Shown here: positions 1 through 8,828 of the stretch, one piece after another
Position numbering within the stretch: position 1 is the stretch's first letter
Layout of the letters: each line of letters starts with the position of its first letter
NCBI RefSeq assembly: GCF_905397275.1
Contig: NZ_CAJPUY010000018.1
Coordinates: 62,001 to 126,000, forward strand
Direction: 5' to 3'
Length of the DNA: 64,000 bases
Origin: Cupriavidus yeoncheonensis
GTDB lineage: Bacteria > Pseudomonadota > Gammaproteobacteria > Burkholderiales > Burkholderiaceae
The notes under the pieces: generated by a model
The model's database searches: none
The model's input: only the letters and a program-made list of their open reading frames with translations
What the model was told of the DNA's origin: nothing
Translations under genes and position numbers: made by a program

Positions 1-266
1 AACACTTCACCCAGCGAAACCGTGGGGAACATGCGCGGCAGGCCGCCTGCAGCCAGCACGCCACGGGATACGGCCTCCACGAGTTGCGGCATGTAGCGAT
101 GACAGTTGTTGAAATCGCTGGGTGACGCAGCAATACCGATTACCGGTCGGGACAGCAGTTCACTTGAAATGCCCATCGAATGCGCCATCGAGCGGCGCAG
201 GTAACGCGCAAAGTCGCGGTCACCATAGTTGGTCAATCCATTGTCGAGGCCAAGGGGTTCAGCCAT
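1..266 (-). CDS. IlvD/Edd-family dehydratase, N-terminal fragment
   Basis: The window contains only the first 88 codons; the rest lies beyond base 1. The ATG at 266-264 follows the stop of the upstream reductase gene by one base (TAA-C-ATG), so the two are translationally coupled. The fragment begins MAEPLGLDNGLTNYGD and continues with an RRSMAHSMG segment, GIAASPSDFNNCHR and a GGLPRMFPTVSLGE segment. These match the N-terminal part of the IlvD/Edd family, where the Asn-Cys region supplies an iron-sulfur ligand. The family dehydrates dihydroxy-acids or sugar acids such as arabonate, xylonate and 6-phosphogluconate. Lying downstream of a hydroxyacid dehydrogenase it more likely acts on a sugar or hydroxy acid than in branched-chain amino acid synthesis. 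That is inference; the fragment cannot settle the substrate. Confidence 0.8.
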   Translation of the reverse strand, partial: MAEPLGLDNGLTNYGDRDFARYLRRSMAHSMGISSELLSRPVIGIAASPSDFNNCHRYMPQLVEAVSRGVLAAGGLPRMFPTVSLGEV

Positions 267-267
267 G

Positions 268-1194
268 TTACTTCTCCGTGTGGGGTGCCGCGGCGCTGAA
301 CTGCACGGCTAGCATGTCTTCAAAGAATCGAGTCATCGAGCCCTTGTCGCTGGCTCCGTGGCCAGCCAAAAGGCTCATTTGGTAGGTGGCGGTGGCTGCA
401 GCAAGCACCGGCATCGGGATGCAATGGCGAGCGCCTAGCTCGGCGGCGCTGACCAGGTCCTTGTAAGCGGCCTGGAGCGGATAGCCATCGCTGAAGTGGC
501 GCGCCAGGATGCGAGGGAGGAAGAACTCCGACGCATAGCTGCGTCCCGTTCCACTGTTGATGACCGACGCAATCTTCTCCGCATCAAGCCCCATTCGCCG
601 CGCCATCGGCAGAATCTCTGCAAGCGCCGCGCAGTTGATGTCAAAGAGCAGCTGGTTCACGAGCTTCGTCAGCTGTCCACTGCCGGCGTCTCCCATGAAG
701 AGGATGTTGTTACCCATGCGCTCAAGCCATGGCCTCACCGTCTCGAACGTCTCCTTCGCGCCGCCACACATGACGGTGAGCGTGCCGGCTTCCGCGCGCG
801 ATTGCATTCCCGACACCGGAGCATCCAGGAACGCAAGATTGGCCGCGGCCAGACGCGAATGAATATCCAGCGTGGCGCCATGCTCCATGGTGCTGGTATC
901 GACAACGATGGAGCCAGGACGAAGCAGGCTTGTCAGCCCGCCGTCACCAAACAGCACGTCGATCACTGCAGCGGTACCCGGCAGACTCAGAAACACAATC
1001 CGGGCGTCTGCCAGGCCAGCCAGAGAGTCGGACGTCGTGGCGCCGGCTGCCAGCATTTCGGAATAGGCGTCCTGTACCTTCGACGTGACGCGCAGGTCCG
1101 TGTCAGCGTGAATCAGATTGAGCGCCATCGGCTTGCCCATCTGGCCAAGGCCAACGAAGCCCACGATGGTGCGGTCGGATTTTGCGGCGGTCAT
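268..1194 (-). CDS. 3-hydroxyisobutyrate dehydrogenase-like NAD(P) oxidoreductase
   Basis: A 308-residue beta-hydroxyacid dehydrogenase. The N-terminal Rossmann motif GFVGLGQMGKPMA lies at about residues 12-24, the substrate-binding DAPVSG at 124-129, and the catalytic lysine is K177 in GQLTKLVNQ. The length is typical of 3-hydroxyisobutyrate dehydrogenase and tartronate semialdehyde reductase (GarR/GlxR), and the two cannot be told apart here. It is the middle gene of a VOC-reductase-dehydratase operon: its ATG overlaps the VOC stop by 4 bases (ATGA), and its stop is one base from the dehydratase start. It probably oxidises or reduces a hydroxy/semialdehyde acid in the same pathway as the dehydratase. 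Tartronate semialdehyde reductase would fit the nearby galactarate genes, but garL is not seen in the window, so this is only a suggestion. Confidence 0.85.
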   Translation of the reverse strand: MTAAKSDRTIVGFVGLGQMGKPMALNLIHADTDLRVTSKVQDAYSEMLAAGATTSDSLAGLADARIVFLSLPGTAAVIDVLFGDGGLTSLLRPGSIVVDTSTMEHGATLDIHSRLAAANLAFLDAPVSGMQSRAEAGTLTVMCGGAKETFETVRPWLERMGNNILFMGDAGSGQLTKLVNQLLFDINCAALAEILPMARRMGLDAEKIASVINSGTGRSYASEFFLPRILARHFSDGYPLQAAYKDLVSAAELGARHCIPMPVLAAATATYQMSLLAGHGASDKGSMTRFFEDMLAVQFSAAAPHTEK

Positions 1195-1574
1195 GCGTCG
1201 GCCCTCTCGGAGATTTCAATCAGATTCAGGTCGGGGTCGCGCAGGTAAATCGAACGAATGCGGTAGTTGGCGCCGGTGCGGGCGACCGGCCCCTCGATGA
1301 TGTGAGCGCCGCGGCCATTAAGTCGCGCGATGACTTCATCCAGCGGAATCGCCGCAATGAAGCAGAGGTCCAGAGCGCCTGGTACAGGCAGATGGGCTTT
1401 CGGCTCAAACTCCTTGCCCTTCACATGCAGATTGATTTTCTGCTCGCCGAACTTGAAGGCTTTGCGGCCTTCGCCGAATGTCTCGAGGGTCATTCCGAGC
1501 AGCCCAACGTAGAAGTCGACACACGCTTCCTCGTTGCTGGTCGTCAGGACAAGATGGTCCAAGTGATGAATCAC
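1191..1574 (-). CDS. VOC-family (glyoxalase/dioxygenase fold) protein
   Basis: A protein of about 127 residues with one vicinal-oxygen-chelate domain: HHLDHLVLTT at the start, a central NLHVKG strand, and the C-terminal IYLRDPDLNLIEISE, which carries the usual metal-ligand glutamate. I chose the GTG at 1574 because AAGGAGG sits 5 bases upstream and the domain begins at the next residues. A longer frame from 1667 would add unlikely sequence. It is the first gene of the minus-strand operon and overlaps the next by ATGA. VOC proteins include lactoylglutathione lyases, extradiol dioxygenases and epimerases, and the reaction here is not known. Confidence 0.8.
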   Translation of the reverse strand: MIHHLDHLVLTTSNEEACVDFYVGLLGMTLETFGEGRKAFKFGEQKINLHVKGKEFEPKAHLPVPGALDLCFIAAIPLDEVIARLNGRGAHIIEGPVARTGANYRIRSIYLRDPDLNLIEISERADA

Positions 1575-1592
1575 CAGCGCCTCCTTCTTGCA

Positions 1593-1676
1593 ATTTTGCG
1601 AATGAACCGAATGTATGCGCGCAGAAAGCAAGGGTGGAATTCCTAATTTCGCACACATCCTTCGCATTTTGCGAAG
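1593..1676. promoter_or_regulatory. Probable LysR operator between divergent operon and regulator
   Basis: The gap between the VOC operon and the divergent LysR gene holds the palindrome CTTCGCATTTTGCGAAG at 1660-1676 (7-bp arms, 3-bp centre). It contains the LysR T-N11-A box, TCGCATTTTGCGA, at 1662-1674. The 10-mer ATTTTGCGAA recurs at 1593-1602 and a related CTAATTTCGCA lies at 1644-1654. The arrangement suits a LysR regulator that controls itself and the divergent operon. Binding is inferred from pattern and position. Confidence 0.5.
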
Positions 1677-1702
1677 CCGCGGCCTGACGGGACTGCTAAG
1701 AT

Positions 1703-2623
1703 GTGGCTATGTCACAGGAACTCATCAATCCCGCACGTGTTGATTTCGTCACACTCCGCCTATTCTGCGCGGTGGCGCAGATGGGCAGCATTACCAAGGG
1801 CGCGGAGCGGTGTAACTTGGCACTTTCAGCCGCAAGCAGGCGGATTTCTGACTTTGAGGCCGCTTCGAGGGCGGTACTCATGGAGAGGACTGTCCACGGC
1901 ATTCGGCTGACGCCTGCTGGTCACGTTGCGCTTCAGCATGCGATGCGCCTTTTCCAGGGGTTCGAGCTTTTTAGCAATGAGCTCAGCGAGTACTCGAATG
2001 GCTCTCGGGGACATGTTCGGCTGTGGGCGAACATGTCCGCCCTGGTTGAATTTCTGCCTTCTGCACTTGAGAGCTTCTTGCACTTTTACCCCGATACACG
2101 TGTCGAGGTCGAGGAGCAACTCAGCGGTGACATTGTCCGTGCGGTGGTGGAAGGGGTGGCCGACGTGGGCATTTTCGTCGAAGGCGCGACGACGCACGGC
2201 CTGAACGTGCTTCCCTATCGGACCGACCGCCTAGTCGTACTTTGCTCAAAGACTCACCCTTTGAGCGAAGTAGACGAAATCGAATTCCGAAGCTGCCTTT
2301 CTTATGACTTCGTGGGCCTGAATCGCGGAAGCTCGCTGCTCAATACCATTTCGACTGCGGCACATGACATAGGCTTCCCTTTGCGGCTGCGCGTTCAAGT
2401 TAGAAGCTTTGATGCCATGTCCGAAATGATTGCTTCCAATCTGGGGATTGGCGTACTCCCCCTCGGAGCATGCTTTCGAAAGCTCGAGCCCCTGGGCTTG
2501 AAAGCTATCCGGCTCGTGGATAGCTGGGCAGAGCGAAGACTGCTGATTGCCACGAGCGCCTCCCGCGCTCTGTCGGGCTCAGCTGCCCTTCTCGTCGAGC
2601 ATCTGGTTAAGACGCCTGGTTGA
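1703..2623 (+). CDS. LysR-family transcriptional regulator
   Basis: A regulator of about 306 residues. The N-terminal winged helix-turn-helix spans roughly residues 16-75 (LRLFCAVAQMGSITKGAE, then LSAASRRISDFE). A LysR effector-binding domain follows from about residue 95 to the end. The frame opens with GTG at 1703, and an ATG at 1709 is an equal alternative; neither has a strong ribosome-binding site. It is divergent from the VOC/reductase/dehydratase operon, with a T-N11-A palindrome in the shared promoter, so it is the likely inducer-dependent regulator of that operon. The inducer is unknown. Confidence 0.9.
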   Translation: MAMSQELINPARVDFVTLRLFCAVAQMGSITKGAERCNLALSAASRRISDFEAASRAVLMERTVHGIRLTPAGHVALQHAMRLFQGFELFSNELSEYSNGSRGHVRLWANMSALVEFLPSALESFLHFYPDTRVEVEEQLSGDIVRAVVEGVADVGIFVEGATTHGLNVLPYRTDRLVVLCSKTHPLSEVDEIEFRSCLSYDFVGLNRGSSLLNTISTAAHDIGFPLRLRVQVRSFDAMSEMIASNLGIGVLPLGACFRKLEPLGLKAIRLVDSWAERRLLIATSASRALSGSAALLVEHLVKTPG

Positions 2624-2863
2624 ACGGCTAACTGGCGGTAAAGCCGCTGCTTCCCGACCGCCGCTTCATGCCCGCGCGCGACCTGCACGCTGCGCGGGGA
2701 GGATCTTCCGGGAGCCAGGAGGTAGCCCTCGAAAGGGCTCGTGCGTTGAGCACTACAAAAAATAAAGTAATTCGCTGGACTGAGCGCAATAAAGACAAAT
2801 AATCGAACTGCCCAGCGAAAAACTAAAGCTGACAGCGGCGCTCCATGAAAGACGGGAACAGCC
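2624..2863. other. Intergenic region with possible long-loop terminator of garD
   Basis: No credible gene is visible in these 240 bases. On the minus strand, downstream of the garD stop, TTCGCTGG (complement of 2812-2819) pairs with CCAGCGAA (complement of 2771-2778) across a 33-base loop. It is followed by a T-rich run at about 2750-2770, so it may work as a terminator despite the long loop. A short hairpin, AGCCCT-CGAA-AGGGCT at 2724-2739, lacks a T-tract. Confidence 0.35.
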
Positions 2864-4453
2864 TCAGGTCACGGGCGCCGGATTGAATAACGCCAGCGCG
2901 TTGTGCAGCCTGTGGTGCTCGGCCCAGGTCTTCCGGCGGCCGCTGGCCACGTCGATCATCAGGTGGAACAGTTCCCAGCCCACGTCCTCGATGGTGGCTT
3001 CGCCCGTGGCGATGCGGCCCGCGTTGACGTCCATCAGGTCATGCCAGCGCCGAGCCAGGTCGCTGCGCGTCGCGACCTTGATGACCGGCACCTCGGCCAG
3101 GCCGTACGGCGTGCCGCGACCGGTCGTGAACACGTGCAGGTTCATGCCGGCGGCAAGCTGCAGCGTGCCGCAGATGAAATCGCTCGCCGGCGTGGCCGCG
3201 TAGATCAGCCCCTTCTGCTTGAGTTTCTCGCCCGGCGACAGCACGCCGGTGATCGGCGCACTGCCCGACTTGATGATCGAGCCCATCGCCTTTTCCACGA
3301 TATTCGACAAGCCGCCCTTCTTGTTGCCGGGCGTGGTATTGGCGCTGCGGTCCACGCGGCCGCGTTCGAGGTAGCGGTCGTACCAGGCCATCTCGCGGAT
3401 CATCGCCTCGGCCACTTCGGGCGTGGCGGCGCGCGCGGTGAGCTGGTCGATGCCGTCGCGCACTTCGGTGACCTCCGAGAACATCACGCTGGCGCCGGCA
3501 CGCACCAGCAGGTCGGTGGCAAAGCCGACGGCGGGGTTCGCCGTCACGCCGGAGAACGCATCGCTGCCGCCGCACTGCACGCCGACCACCAGGTCCGATA
3601 CCGGGCACGTTTCGCGGCGGCGCGCGTTCAGGCGCTCCAGGTGCGCCTCGGCCATCGTCATGATCGACGCGATCATCGATGCAAAGCCGACGTGCTGCTC
3701 ATCCTGCAGGCAGACCACGCCGACCTGCACTTCGCCCGCGCCGGTCTGGATCGGGATGGTGCCCGCCGGCATCAGGCGGTCCGGCTGCAGCTTCTCGCAG
3801 CCGAGGCTGACCATCATCGCGATGCCGCCGAAGTTGGGGTTGAGCGCGATATTGCGCAGCGTGCGGATCGGGATGACGGCATCGGGCGCGTCGATGGCCA
3901 CGCCGCAGCCATACGTGTGCTCCAGTCCGACCACGTCATCGACGTTGGGGTAGCGCGGCAGCAGTTCTTCGCGGATGCGCCGCACGGCGTGCTCGACCAC
4001 GCCCGACACGCACTGCACGGTCGTGGTGATGGCCAGGATATTGCGCGTGCCGACCGAGCCGTCCGGATTGCGGAAGCCCTCGAAGGTATAGCCTTCCAGC
4101 GGCGGCAGCGGCGCCGGGACGCGCGTGCCGATCGGCAGATCGGTGAGGCCAGGCGCCACGGGCATCTCGATGACGCGCTCGTTGACCCAGCTGCCGCGCG
4201 GCAGGTCCTTCAGCGCGTAGCCGATCACCACGTTGTAGCGCACCACCGCATCGCCCTGTTTCAGGTCCGACAGCGCGACCTTGTGCCCCTGGGGCACGGC
4301 CTCGCGCAGGACCAGCCCGCACGGGAACCCGGTGCCGGCCGGCAGGCCGCCATCGTTGGCGACGATGGCCACATTGTCTTCCGGATGGATGCGGATATAG
4401 AGCGGAGCCTGGACCGGCTGGGCGGCCTGGCCGCGCGAATCGTGTTCTGACAT
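2864..4453 (-). CDS. garD: Galactarate dehydratase
   Basis: A 529-residue UxaA/GarD-family enzyme. It removes water from galactarate to give 5-dehydro-4-deoxyglucarate, the first committed step of galactarate use in the cytoplasm. An N-terminal SAF-like domain (about 15-95, with [15 protein letters not shown] and GHKVAL) is followed by the catalytic region: [58 protein letters not shown] and [12 protein letters not shown]. Segment order, length and the C-terminal NPAPVT agree with what I know of E. coli GarD. It lies 16 bases downstream of the transporter gene in one minus-strand operon, and the next enzyme (kdgD) is divergent. Altronate dehydratase is a relative, but the match favours galactarate. 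Confidence 0.92.
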   Translation of the reverse strand: MSEHDSRGQAAQPVQAPLYIRIHPEDNVAIVANDGGLPAGTGFPCGLVLREAVPQGHKVALSDLKQGDAVVRYNVVIGYALKDLPRGSWVNERVIEMPVAPGLTDLPIGTRVPAPLPPLEGYTFEGFRNPDGSVGTRNILAITTTVQCVSGVVEHAVRRIREELLPRYPNVDDVVGLEHTYGCGVAIDAPDAVIPIRTLRNIALNPNFGGIAMMVSLGCEKLQPDRLMPAGTIPIQTGAGEVQVGVVCLQDEQHVGFASMIASIMTMAEAHLERLNARRRETCPVSDLVVGVQCGGSDAFSGVTANPAVGFATDLLVRAGASVMFSEVTEVRDGIDQLTARAATPEVAEAMIREMAWYDRYLERGRVDRSANTTPGNKKGGLSNIVEKAMGSIIKSGSAPITGVLSPGEKLKQKGLIYAATPASDFICGTLQLAAGMNLHVFTTGRGTPYGLAEVPVIKVATRSDLARRWHDLMDVNAGRIATGEATIEDVGWELFHLMIDVASGRRKTWAEHHRLHNALALFNPAPVT

Positions 4454-4469
4454 GCTGTGCTTCCTGCGG

Positions 4470-5849
4470 TTATTGCGGGTGCCTGAGTTCCACGCGGCGA
4501 ATGTCCTTGACGATCACCAGGTAGCTCAGCACCGTGACCAGTGCGTGGACCCCGACGAACACCAGGGCGCCAGTGAAGGAGCCGGTGACGCTCAGGATAT
4601 AGCCGATCGCGATCGGCGTGACGATGCCGGCGATATTGCCGAACGTATTGAAGATGCTGCCCGCCAGGCCGATCACTTCCTTGGGCGCGGTGTCCGCCAC
4701 CACGGCCCAGCCCAGCGCGCCGATGCCCTTGCCGAAGAAGGCCAGCGCCATGAAGCCGACCACCAGCCATTCGGCATCGACATAGTTGCAGGCAATCATG
4801 CTGACCGAAAGCAGCATGCCGGCCACGATGGGCACCTTGCGCGCCATGGTCAGCGAATGGCCGCGGCGCAGCAGCGCGTCCGAGATCATGCCGCCCAGCA
4901 CGCCGCCAAGGAAACCGCAGATCGCCGGCAGCGACGCCACGAAACCCGCCTTGAGGATGGACATGCCGCGCGCCTGCACCAGGTACACGGGGAACCAGGT
5001 CAGGAAGAAGTAGGTGAGCACGTTGATGCAGTACTGGCCCAGGTACACGCCAGCCAGCATGCGGTTGCTCAGAAGCTGGCGCGCATAGAACCAGCCCGCC
5101 GGCGCCGCGGCCTTGCCGCTGGCGCGCGCGGCGCCTTCATTCATATGGATCAGGCCGCCGCCCTGCTCGATGTGCTCCAGCTCCGCGCGGCTGACCGCCG
5201 GATGGTCGGCCGGACTGCGCATGACCTTCAGCCACACGATGGCCAGCGCCATGCCGAACACGCCCATCCACATGTAGACGTGGTGCCAGCCCCAGCTGTG
5301 CGTCACCCACGCCATCAGCGGCGTGAACACCACCGCGGCAAAGTACTGGGCCGCGTTGAAGATGGCCGAGGCCGTGCCGCGTTCCGACGTGGGGAACCAG
5401 CTCGCCACCACCTTGGCGTTGGCCGGGAACGCCGGCGACTCGGCCAGGCCCACCGCAAAGCGCAGCATGAACAGCACCGTCATCACCGCACCCATCGAGG
5501 CGAACACGCCCACCCAGGCCTGCAGCAGCGTGAACACCGACCACAGGCAGATGCTCGCGGCATAGATGCGGCGCGCGCCAAAGCGGTCAAGCAGCCAGCC
5601 ACCCGGAATCTGCGCCATGACGTAGGCCCAGCTGAAGGCGGAGAAGATATAGCCCATCTGCACGGCACTGAAGCCGAAGGCCTCGCGCATGGCGGGGCCC
5701 GTGATCGACAGCGTGGCACGGTCGGCATAGTTGACCGTGGTGACGATGAAGATCATCGCCAGGATCCAGTAGCGGACATTGGTGCGGCGCGCAGTGGCAG
5801 CGCTGCCGGCAGCGGCCGCCGAGGCGGCGGGAGTGGGACTTGCGTTCAT
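4470..5849 (-). CDS. gudP: MFS galactarate/glucarate transporter, GudP/GarP-like
   Basis: A 459-residue major facilitator of the anion:cation symporter subfamily with about 12 membrane helices. N-terminal [31 protein letters not shown] in the 2-3 loop and the helix-4/5 region [17 protein letters not shown] are typical of hexarate/hexuronate importers. A long cytoplasmic loop in the middle contains [20 protein letters not shown]. It is the first gene of the gudP-garD operon, so it most likely brings galactarate and glucarate into the cell. The symbol follows the E. coli homologue; garP would be equally reasonable. A TATAAT box and an operator-like palindrome lie 57-76 bases upstream of the start. 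Confidence 0.85.
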   Translation of the reverse strand: MNASPTPAASAAAAGSAATARRTNVRYWILAMIFIVTTVNYADRATLSITGPAMREAFGFSAVQMGYIFSAFSWAYVMAQIPGGWLLDRFGARRIYAASICLWSVFTLLQAWVGVFASMGAVMTVLFMLRFAVGLAESPAFPANAKVVASWFPTSERGTASAIFNAAQYFAAVVFTPLMAWVTHSWGWHHVYMWMGVFGMALAIVWLKVMRSPADHPAVSRAELEHIEQGGGLIHMNEGAARASGKAAAPAGWFYARQLLSNRMLAGVYLGQYCINVLTYFFLTWFPVYLVQARGMSILKAGFVASLPAICGFLGGVLGGMISDALLRRGHSLTMARKVPIVAGMLLSVSMIACNYVDAEWLVVGFMALAFFGKGIGALGWAVVADTAPKEVIGLAGSIFNTFGNIAGIVTPIAIGYILSVTGSFTGALVFVGVHALVTVLSYLVIVKDIRRVELRHPQ

Positions 5850-6218
5850 CGGGTCTCCTCGTGGCCGGGCGCCAGGATGCTGGCATGACCGGATTGAGAT
5901 ATGTCGTCGTATGACTGAGATTATAAGGAGAGCACCTTCCGGACGTAGTGCGCGTTTACCCTGAAATTGCCGGGAATTTTTTGCTACGGGCTTTCGTCTT
6001 CCTTACAGTTACTAGGATTCCGGGGAATGATTGCCACCACGGGCGCCATTGTACTGCCGTCCAAGGGCGGGGTTTTCCCGGACATCTTCACTTTCCCCCT
6101 TGTCTATTCCAATCCCTAGTTGTACGATGACGTACATTGACAACGCCACTGCAGGAACGCGGAACAGCGCCCTGCCCGATCCATCACCATTCGCCGACCC
6201 CGGCCCAGGATGAGAGAC
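5850..6218. promoter_or_regulatory. Divergent gudP/kdgD promoter region with two palindromes
   Basis: This 369-base gap has no gene. Toward kdgD: TTGTCT (6100-6105), 17 bases, TACGAT (6123-6128), with the palindrome TGTACG-ATGA-CGTACA (6121-6136) over the -10 and start point. Toward gudP, on the minus strand: a perfect TATAAT (complement of 5920-5925) with the imperfect palindrome GTCGTATGAC (5906-5915) at the expected start point; its -35 is poor. Both elements share ATGAC. Repression by a GntR-type galactarate/glucarate regulator would fit, but no such gene is in the window. Confidence 0.5.
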
Positions 6219-7133
6219 ATGACGACACCGCAAGAACTGAAGCAGATTATTTCCGAAGGCCTGCTGTCCTTCCCGGTCACCGACTTCGACGCGCAGGGCA
6301 ACTTCCGCCCTGAGACCTATGTCAAGCGCCTGGAATGGCTGGCGCCCTACGGCGCATCGGCACTGTTCGCTGCGGGCGGCACCGGCGAGTTCTTCTCGCT
6401 GACGCCGGACGACTATTCCAACGTGATCCGCACCGCGGTGGAAACCTGCGCAGGCAAGGTGCCCATCCTGGCCGGCGCCGGCGGCCCGACCCGCATGGCC
6501 ATCGCCTACGCACAGGAAGCCCAGCGCCTGGGCGCCAAGGGCGTGCTGCTGATGCCGCACTACCTGACCGAAGCTTGCGAGGAAGGCATTGCCAACCACA
6601 TCGAAGAGGTCTGCAAGGCCGTCAAGATCGGCGTGATCGTCTACAACCGCGCCAACTCGCGCATCGGCGCCGACCTGCTGGAGCGCGTGGTGGACCGCTG
6701 CCCCAACCTGATCGGCTTCAAGGACGGCGTTGGCGAGATCGAAGCCATGGTCCGCGTGCGCCGCAAGCTGGGCGACCGCCTGGCCTACCTGGGCGGCCTG
6801 CCGACCGCCGAAGTCTATGCCGCCGCCTACAAGGCGCTGGGCGTGCCGGTGTACTCCTCGGCCGTGTTCAACTTCATTCCGCGCACCGCGATGGACTTCT
6901 ACCGCGCCGTTGCCGCGGATGACCATGCCACCATCGGCCGCCTGATCGACGACTTCTTCCTGCCCTACCTGGACATCCGCAACCGCCGCCAGGGCTATGC
7001 GGTGAGCATCGTCAAGGCCGGCGCCCGCCTGGTCGGCCACGACGCAGGCCCGGTGCGCGCGCCGCTGACAGACCTGAACGAAGAAGAGCTGGCCCAGCTC
7101 GACGCGCTGATCCGCAAGCTCGGCCCGCAGTAA
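6219..7133 (+). CDS. kdgD: 5-dehydro-4-deoxyglucarate dehydratase (KdgD)
   Basis: A 304-residue DHDPS-family aldolase-superfamily enzyme (EC 4.2.1.41). It dehydrates and decarboxylates 5-dehydro-4-deoxyglucarate to 2,5-dioxopentanoate, directly downstream of galactarate and glucarate dehydratases. The substrate-loop motif GGTGEFFSL and the Schiff-base lysine K168 in [10 protein letters not shown] are present, with the VYNRAN tyrosine segment before it. I chose the ATG at 6219 because an upstream AGGA lies about 9 bases away; an in-frame ATG at 6210 has no room for a ribosome-binding site. It is divergent from gudP-garD, which together with it gives uptake and the first two steps. The semialdehyde dehydrogenase needed next is not adjacent. 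A strong terminator follows. Confidence 0.93.
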   Translation: MTTPQELKQIISEGLLSFPVTDFDAQGNFRPETYVKRLEWLAPYGASALFAAGGTGEFFSLTPDDYSNVIRTAVETCAGKVPILAGAGGPTRMAIAYAQEAQRLGAKGVLLMPHYLTEACEEGIANHIEEVCKAVKIGVIVYNRANSRIGADLLERVVDRCPNLIGFKDGVGEIEAMVRVRRKLGDRLAYLGGLPTAEVYAAAYKALGVPVYSSAVFNFIPRTAMDFYRAVAADDHATIGRLIDDFFLPYLDIRNRRQGYAVSIVKAGARLVGHDAGPVRAPLTDLNEEELAQLDALIRKLGPQ

Positions 7134-7162
7134 GGTCGTCCCGGCGCACGGGACATGAACTG

Positions 7163-7195
7163 AATACCCCGCCATGTGCGGGGTATTTCTTTTTG
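7163..7195 (+). terminator. Rho-independent terminator of kdgD
   Basis: A perfect 10-bp stem, AATACCCCGC (7163-7172) with GCGGGGTATT (7178-7187), around a 5-base loop. It is followed by TTCTTTTT and lies 30 bases after the kdgD stop. Confidence 0.9.
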
Positions 7196-7335
7196 GCACG
7201 GGCATCGTCGGCACCCATGCCGACGAGCAAGGGCACAGTCATGCCTTTCGTCATTTGCGGCAGCCCGTATGGAATAAATGCCGGACGCCACGCGTTTAGT
7301 CAGACGTACCAAAGTTCTTCTGTCGAGGAAGCCTC

Positions 7336-7971
7336 GTGCGCGATTCGCCACTCTGGGCCGGAGCACCCCGCAGGCACGCGATTGCCGGCTTGCTATTCGC
7401 CACGTTCGCGTCGCTGGCGGGATTCGTCAGCCGGGCCCAGCCTGCCGAAGCGAACGAGCAGGCCGATCAGTATGTGCTGCAGCCGCAACGCTCGAGTGTC
7501 ACCTTCGCTGTCGACGCTTTCTCGCACTCGCAGATCCGGATGCGCTTTCACCGCATGAACGCGCAGCTGGAACGGGCGCATGGCGACCCGGATCCGGGAC
7601 GCGTCACGGTAACGATCGATGCGGCAAGCGTCGAGGCGCACCCGCGCTTCCTGTCCGCGATCATCCGGGGCGGCGGGATGCTCGATGTCGCGCGCTACCC
7701 GGAGATACGTTTCGTCAGTACCCACCTGGTCCGAACCGGGGAAGGCAGCGGTTGGCTGTTCGGCGACCTGACCATCCACGGCGTCACGCGCCCGGTCCGC
7801 CTGCTCGTGACGCCAAGCGGTGCCGAGGAAGACCCATGGCATGGCGGCATCCTGGCCTTCACCGCGGTCGGCGAAGTCAGCCGGCGGGAGTTCGGCCTGT
7901 CGGCATGGTCTTCCGCCGTGGGCGACGCCGTGCACATGAGTATCCAGGTGGAGTTCGTGCATGGTCCTTGA
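7336..7971 (+). CDS. YceI-family periplasmic protein
   Basis: A 211-residue protein of the YceI lipocalin-like family, which binds isoprenoid or similar lipids in the periplasm. A signal-peptide-like segment (AIAGLLFATFASLAGFV, about residues 15-31) precedes the domain. The domain opens with DQYVLQPQRSSVTFAVDAFSH and contains DVARYPEIRF, LTIHGVTRPVRL and FGLSAW, all family hallmarks. The frame starts with GTG at 7336, with GAGGAAG about 6 bases upstream. A small lipoprotein gene follows 51 bases later. Ligand and role are unknown. Confidence 0.85.
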   Translation: MRDSPLWAGAPRRHAIAGLLFATFASLAGFVSRAQPAEANEQADQYVLQPQRSSVTFAVDAFSHSQIRMRFHRMNAQLERAHGDPDPGRVTVTIDAASVEAHPRFLSAIIRGGGMLDVARYPEIRFVSTHLVRTGEGSGWLFGDLTIHGVTRPVRLLVTPSGAEEDPWHGGILAFTAVGEVSRREFGLSAWSSAVGDAVHMSIQVEFVHGP

Positions 7972-8022
7972 GGCCCTGGAAATGCCGGGGCCATTTCATC
8001 GATGCGACGCTGGGAGAACATC

Positions 8023-8250
8023 ATGTCGAGTCGATTTCTTGCGGCACTGCTTGCCGCATTCATGCTCGCCGCTTGCGGCGGGGACGGGGACGACTCCGGC
8101 ACCGCGTCCGGATCCGGGGCCGGCGCGGTGGTCGGCGCAAGCTCACCCGGATTCCAGCCGACGCCTGGCACGGGCGGGACTGGTGGCGGCGGCGGCGGCG
8201 CGGGCAGCGCGGGCGGGACCGGCGGAGCAGGTGCCGGGTCCGGAATGTAG
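8023..8250 (+). CDS. Small glycine-rich lipoprotein
   Basis: A 75-residue predicted lipoprotein. A hydrophobic signal, RFLAALLAAFMLAAC, ends in the lipobox LAAC at about residues 16-19, followed by GGDGDDSG and a Gly/Ser/Thr/Ala-rich tail. I chose the ATG at 8023 because GGGAGA sits just upstream and the signal peptide starts there; an in-frame ATG at 8002 would add seven residues. No known domain is visible. The low-complexity tail gives no function. Confidence 0.6.
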   Translation: MSSRFLAALLAAFMLAACGGDGDDSGTASGSGAGAVVGASSPGFQPTPGTGGTGGGGGGAGSAGGTGGAGAGSGM

Positions 8251-8318
8251 CGGGCGGACCATGCCTGGATTGAATACCAGCCGAAAGAACCGGCACGCTT
8301 CGGCAGTGGAGAACAGCC

Positions 8319-8828
8319 ATGTCATATCGCTTAGCCAGTTGGGTAGCAGGCACTGCGGTCGCGTTGTCCGCATGTGCGTCCCTGCAACCCGTCCAGACCG
8401 CGCAGAAAATGGCAGGTAGCCCCGAAAGCTCCGTGCGCGAGACCTTTGGCGCGCCCACGGAGGTCTACAAGCTCGCCGATGGCACCACCCGCTGGATCTA
8501 TTCGCACCAGCCCCTGGGATACGAGGTCTACGCCGCCGATTTTGACGGGAACGGGAGGCTCGTCAACTTCCGCCAGATGTTGACCGAGAAGGAGATCTAC
8601 GAGGCCAGGCCCGGGGTATGGACCAAGCGCGACGTGGCCGAGCGCTTCGGCCTGCCGCGCGAGCCGGTCCAGTACTACCCGCTGATGAAGCGCGAGGCCT
8701 GGTCGTACCGGCTCTATGCGGCCGGCTACCAGCCGGCCCACTTCAGCGTCTACTTCGACGACCAGGGCGTGCTGGATCGCACGATGATCATTGTGGATTC
8801 GTACGGCGGCGACCGCCGGCGCCGGTGA
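8319..8828 (+). CDS. Putative lipoprotein, BamE/SmpA-like
   Basis: A 169-residue protein with a signal peptide ending in LSACAS (lipid-modified Cys about residue 19). It is followed by two BamE/SmpA-like stretches: FGAPTEVYKLADGTTRW...YSHQPLGYEVYAADFD and RFGLPREPVQYYPLMKREAW...VYFDDQGVLDRTMI. The pattern of a Gly-Pro turn, an aromatic strand and FDxxG resembles the SmpA/OmlA fold, present in many small outer-membrane lipoproteins. It is not BamE itself by context. Its last 41 bases overlap the convergent gene at 8788. Confidence 0.65.
   Translation: MSYRLASWVAGTAVALSACASLQPVQTAQKMAGSPESSVRETFGAPTEVYKLADGTTRWIYSHQPLGYEVYAADFDGNGRLVNFRQMLTEKEIYEARPGVWTKRDVAERFGLPREPVQYYPLMKREAWSYRLYAAGYQPAHFSVYFDDQGVLDRTMIIVDSYGGDRRRR

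Noticed and set aside
2903-4450. Long plus-strand open frame opposite garD rich in His, Arg, Ala and Asp
   Set aside because: It is the complement of a well-matched galactarate dehydratase; its composition is the typical shadow of a high-GC gene.
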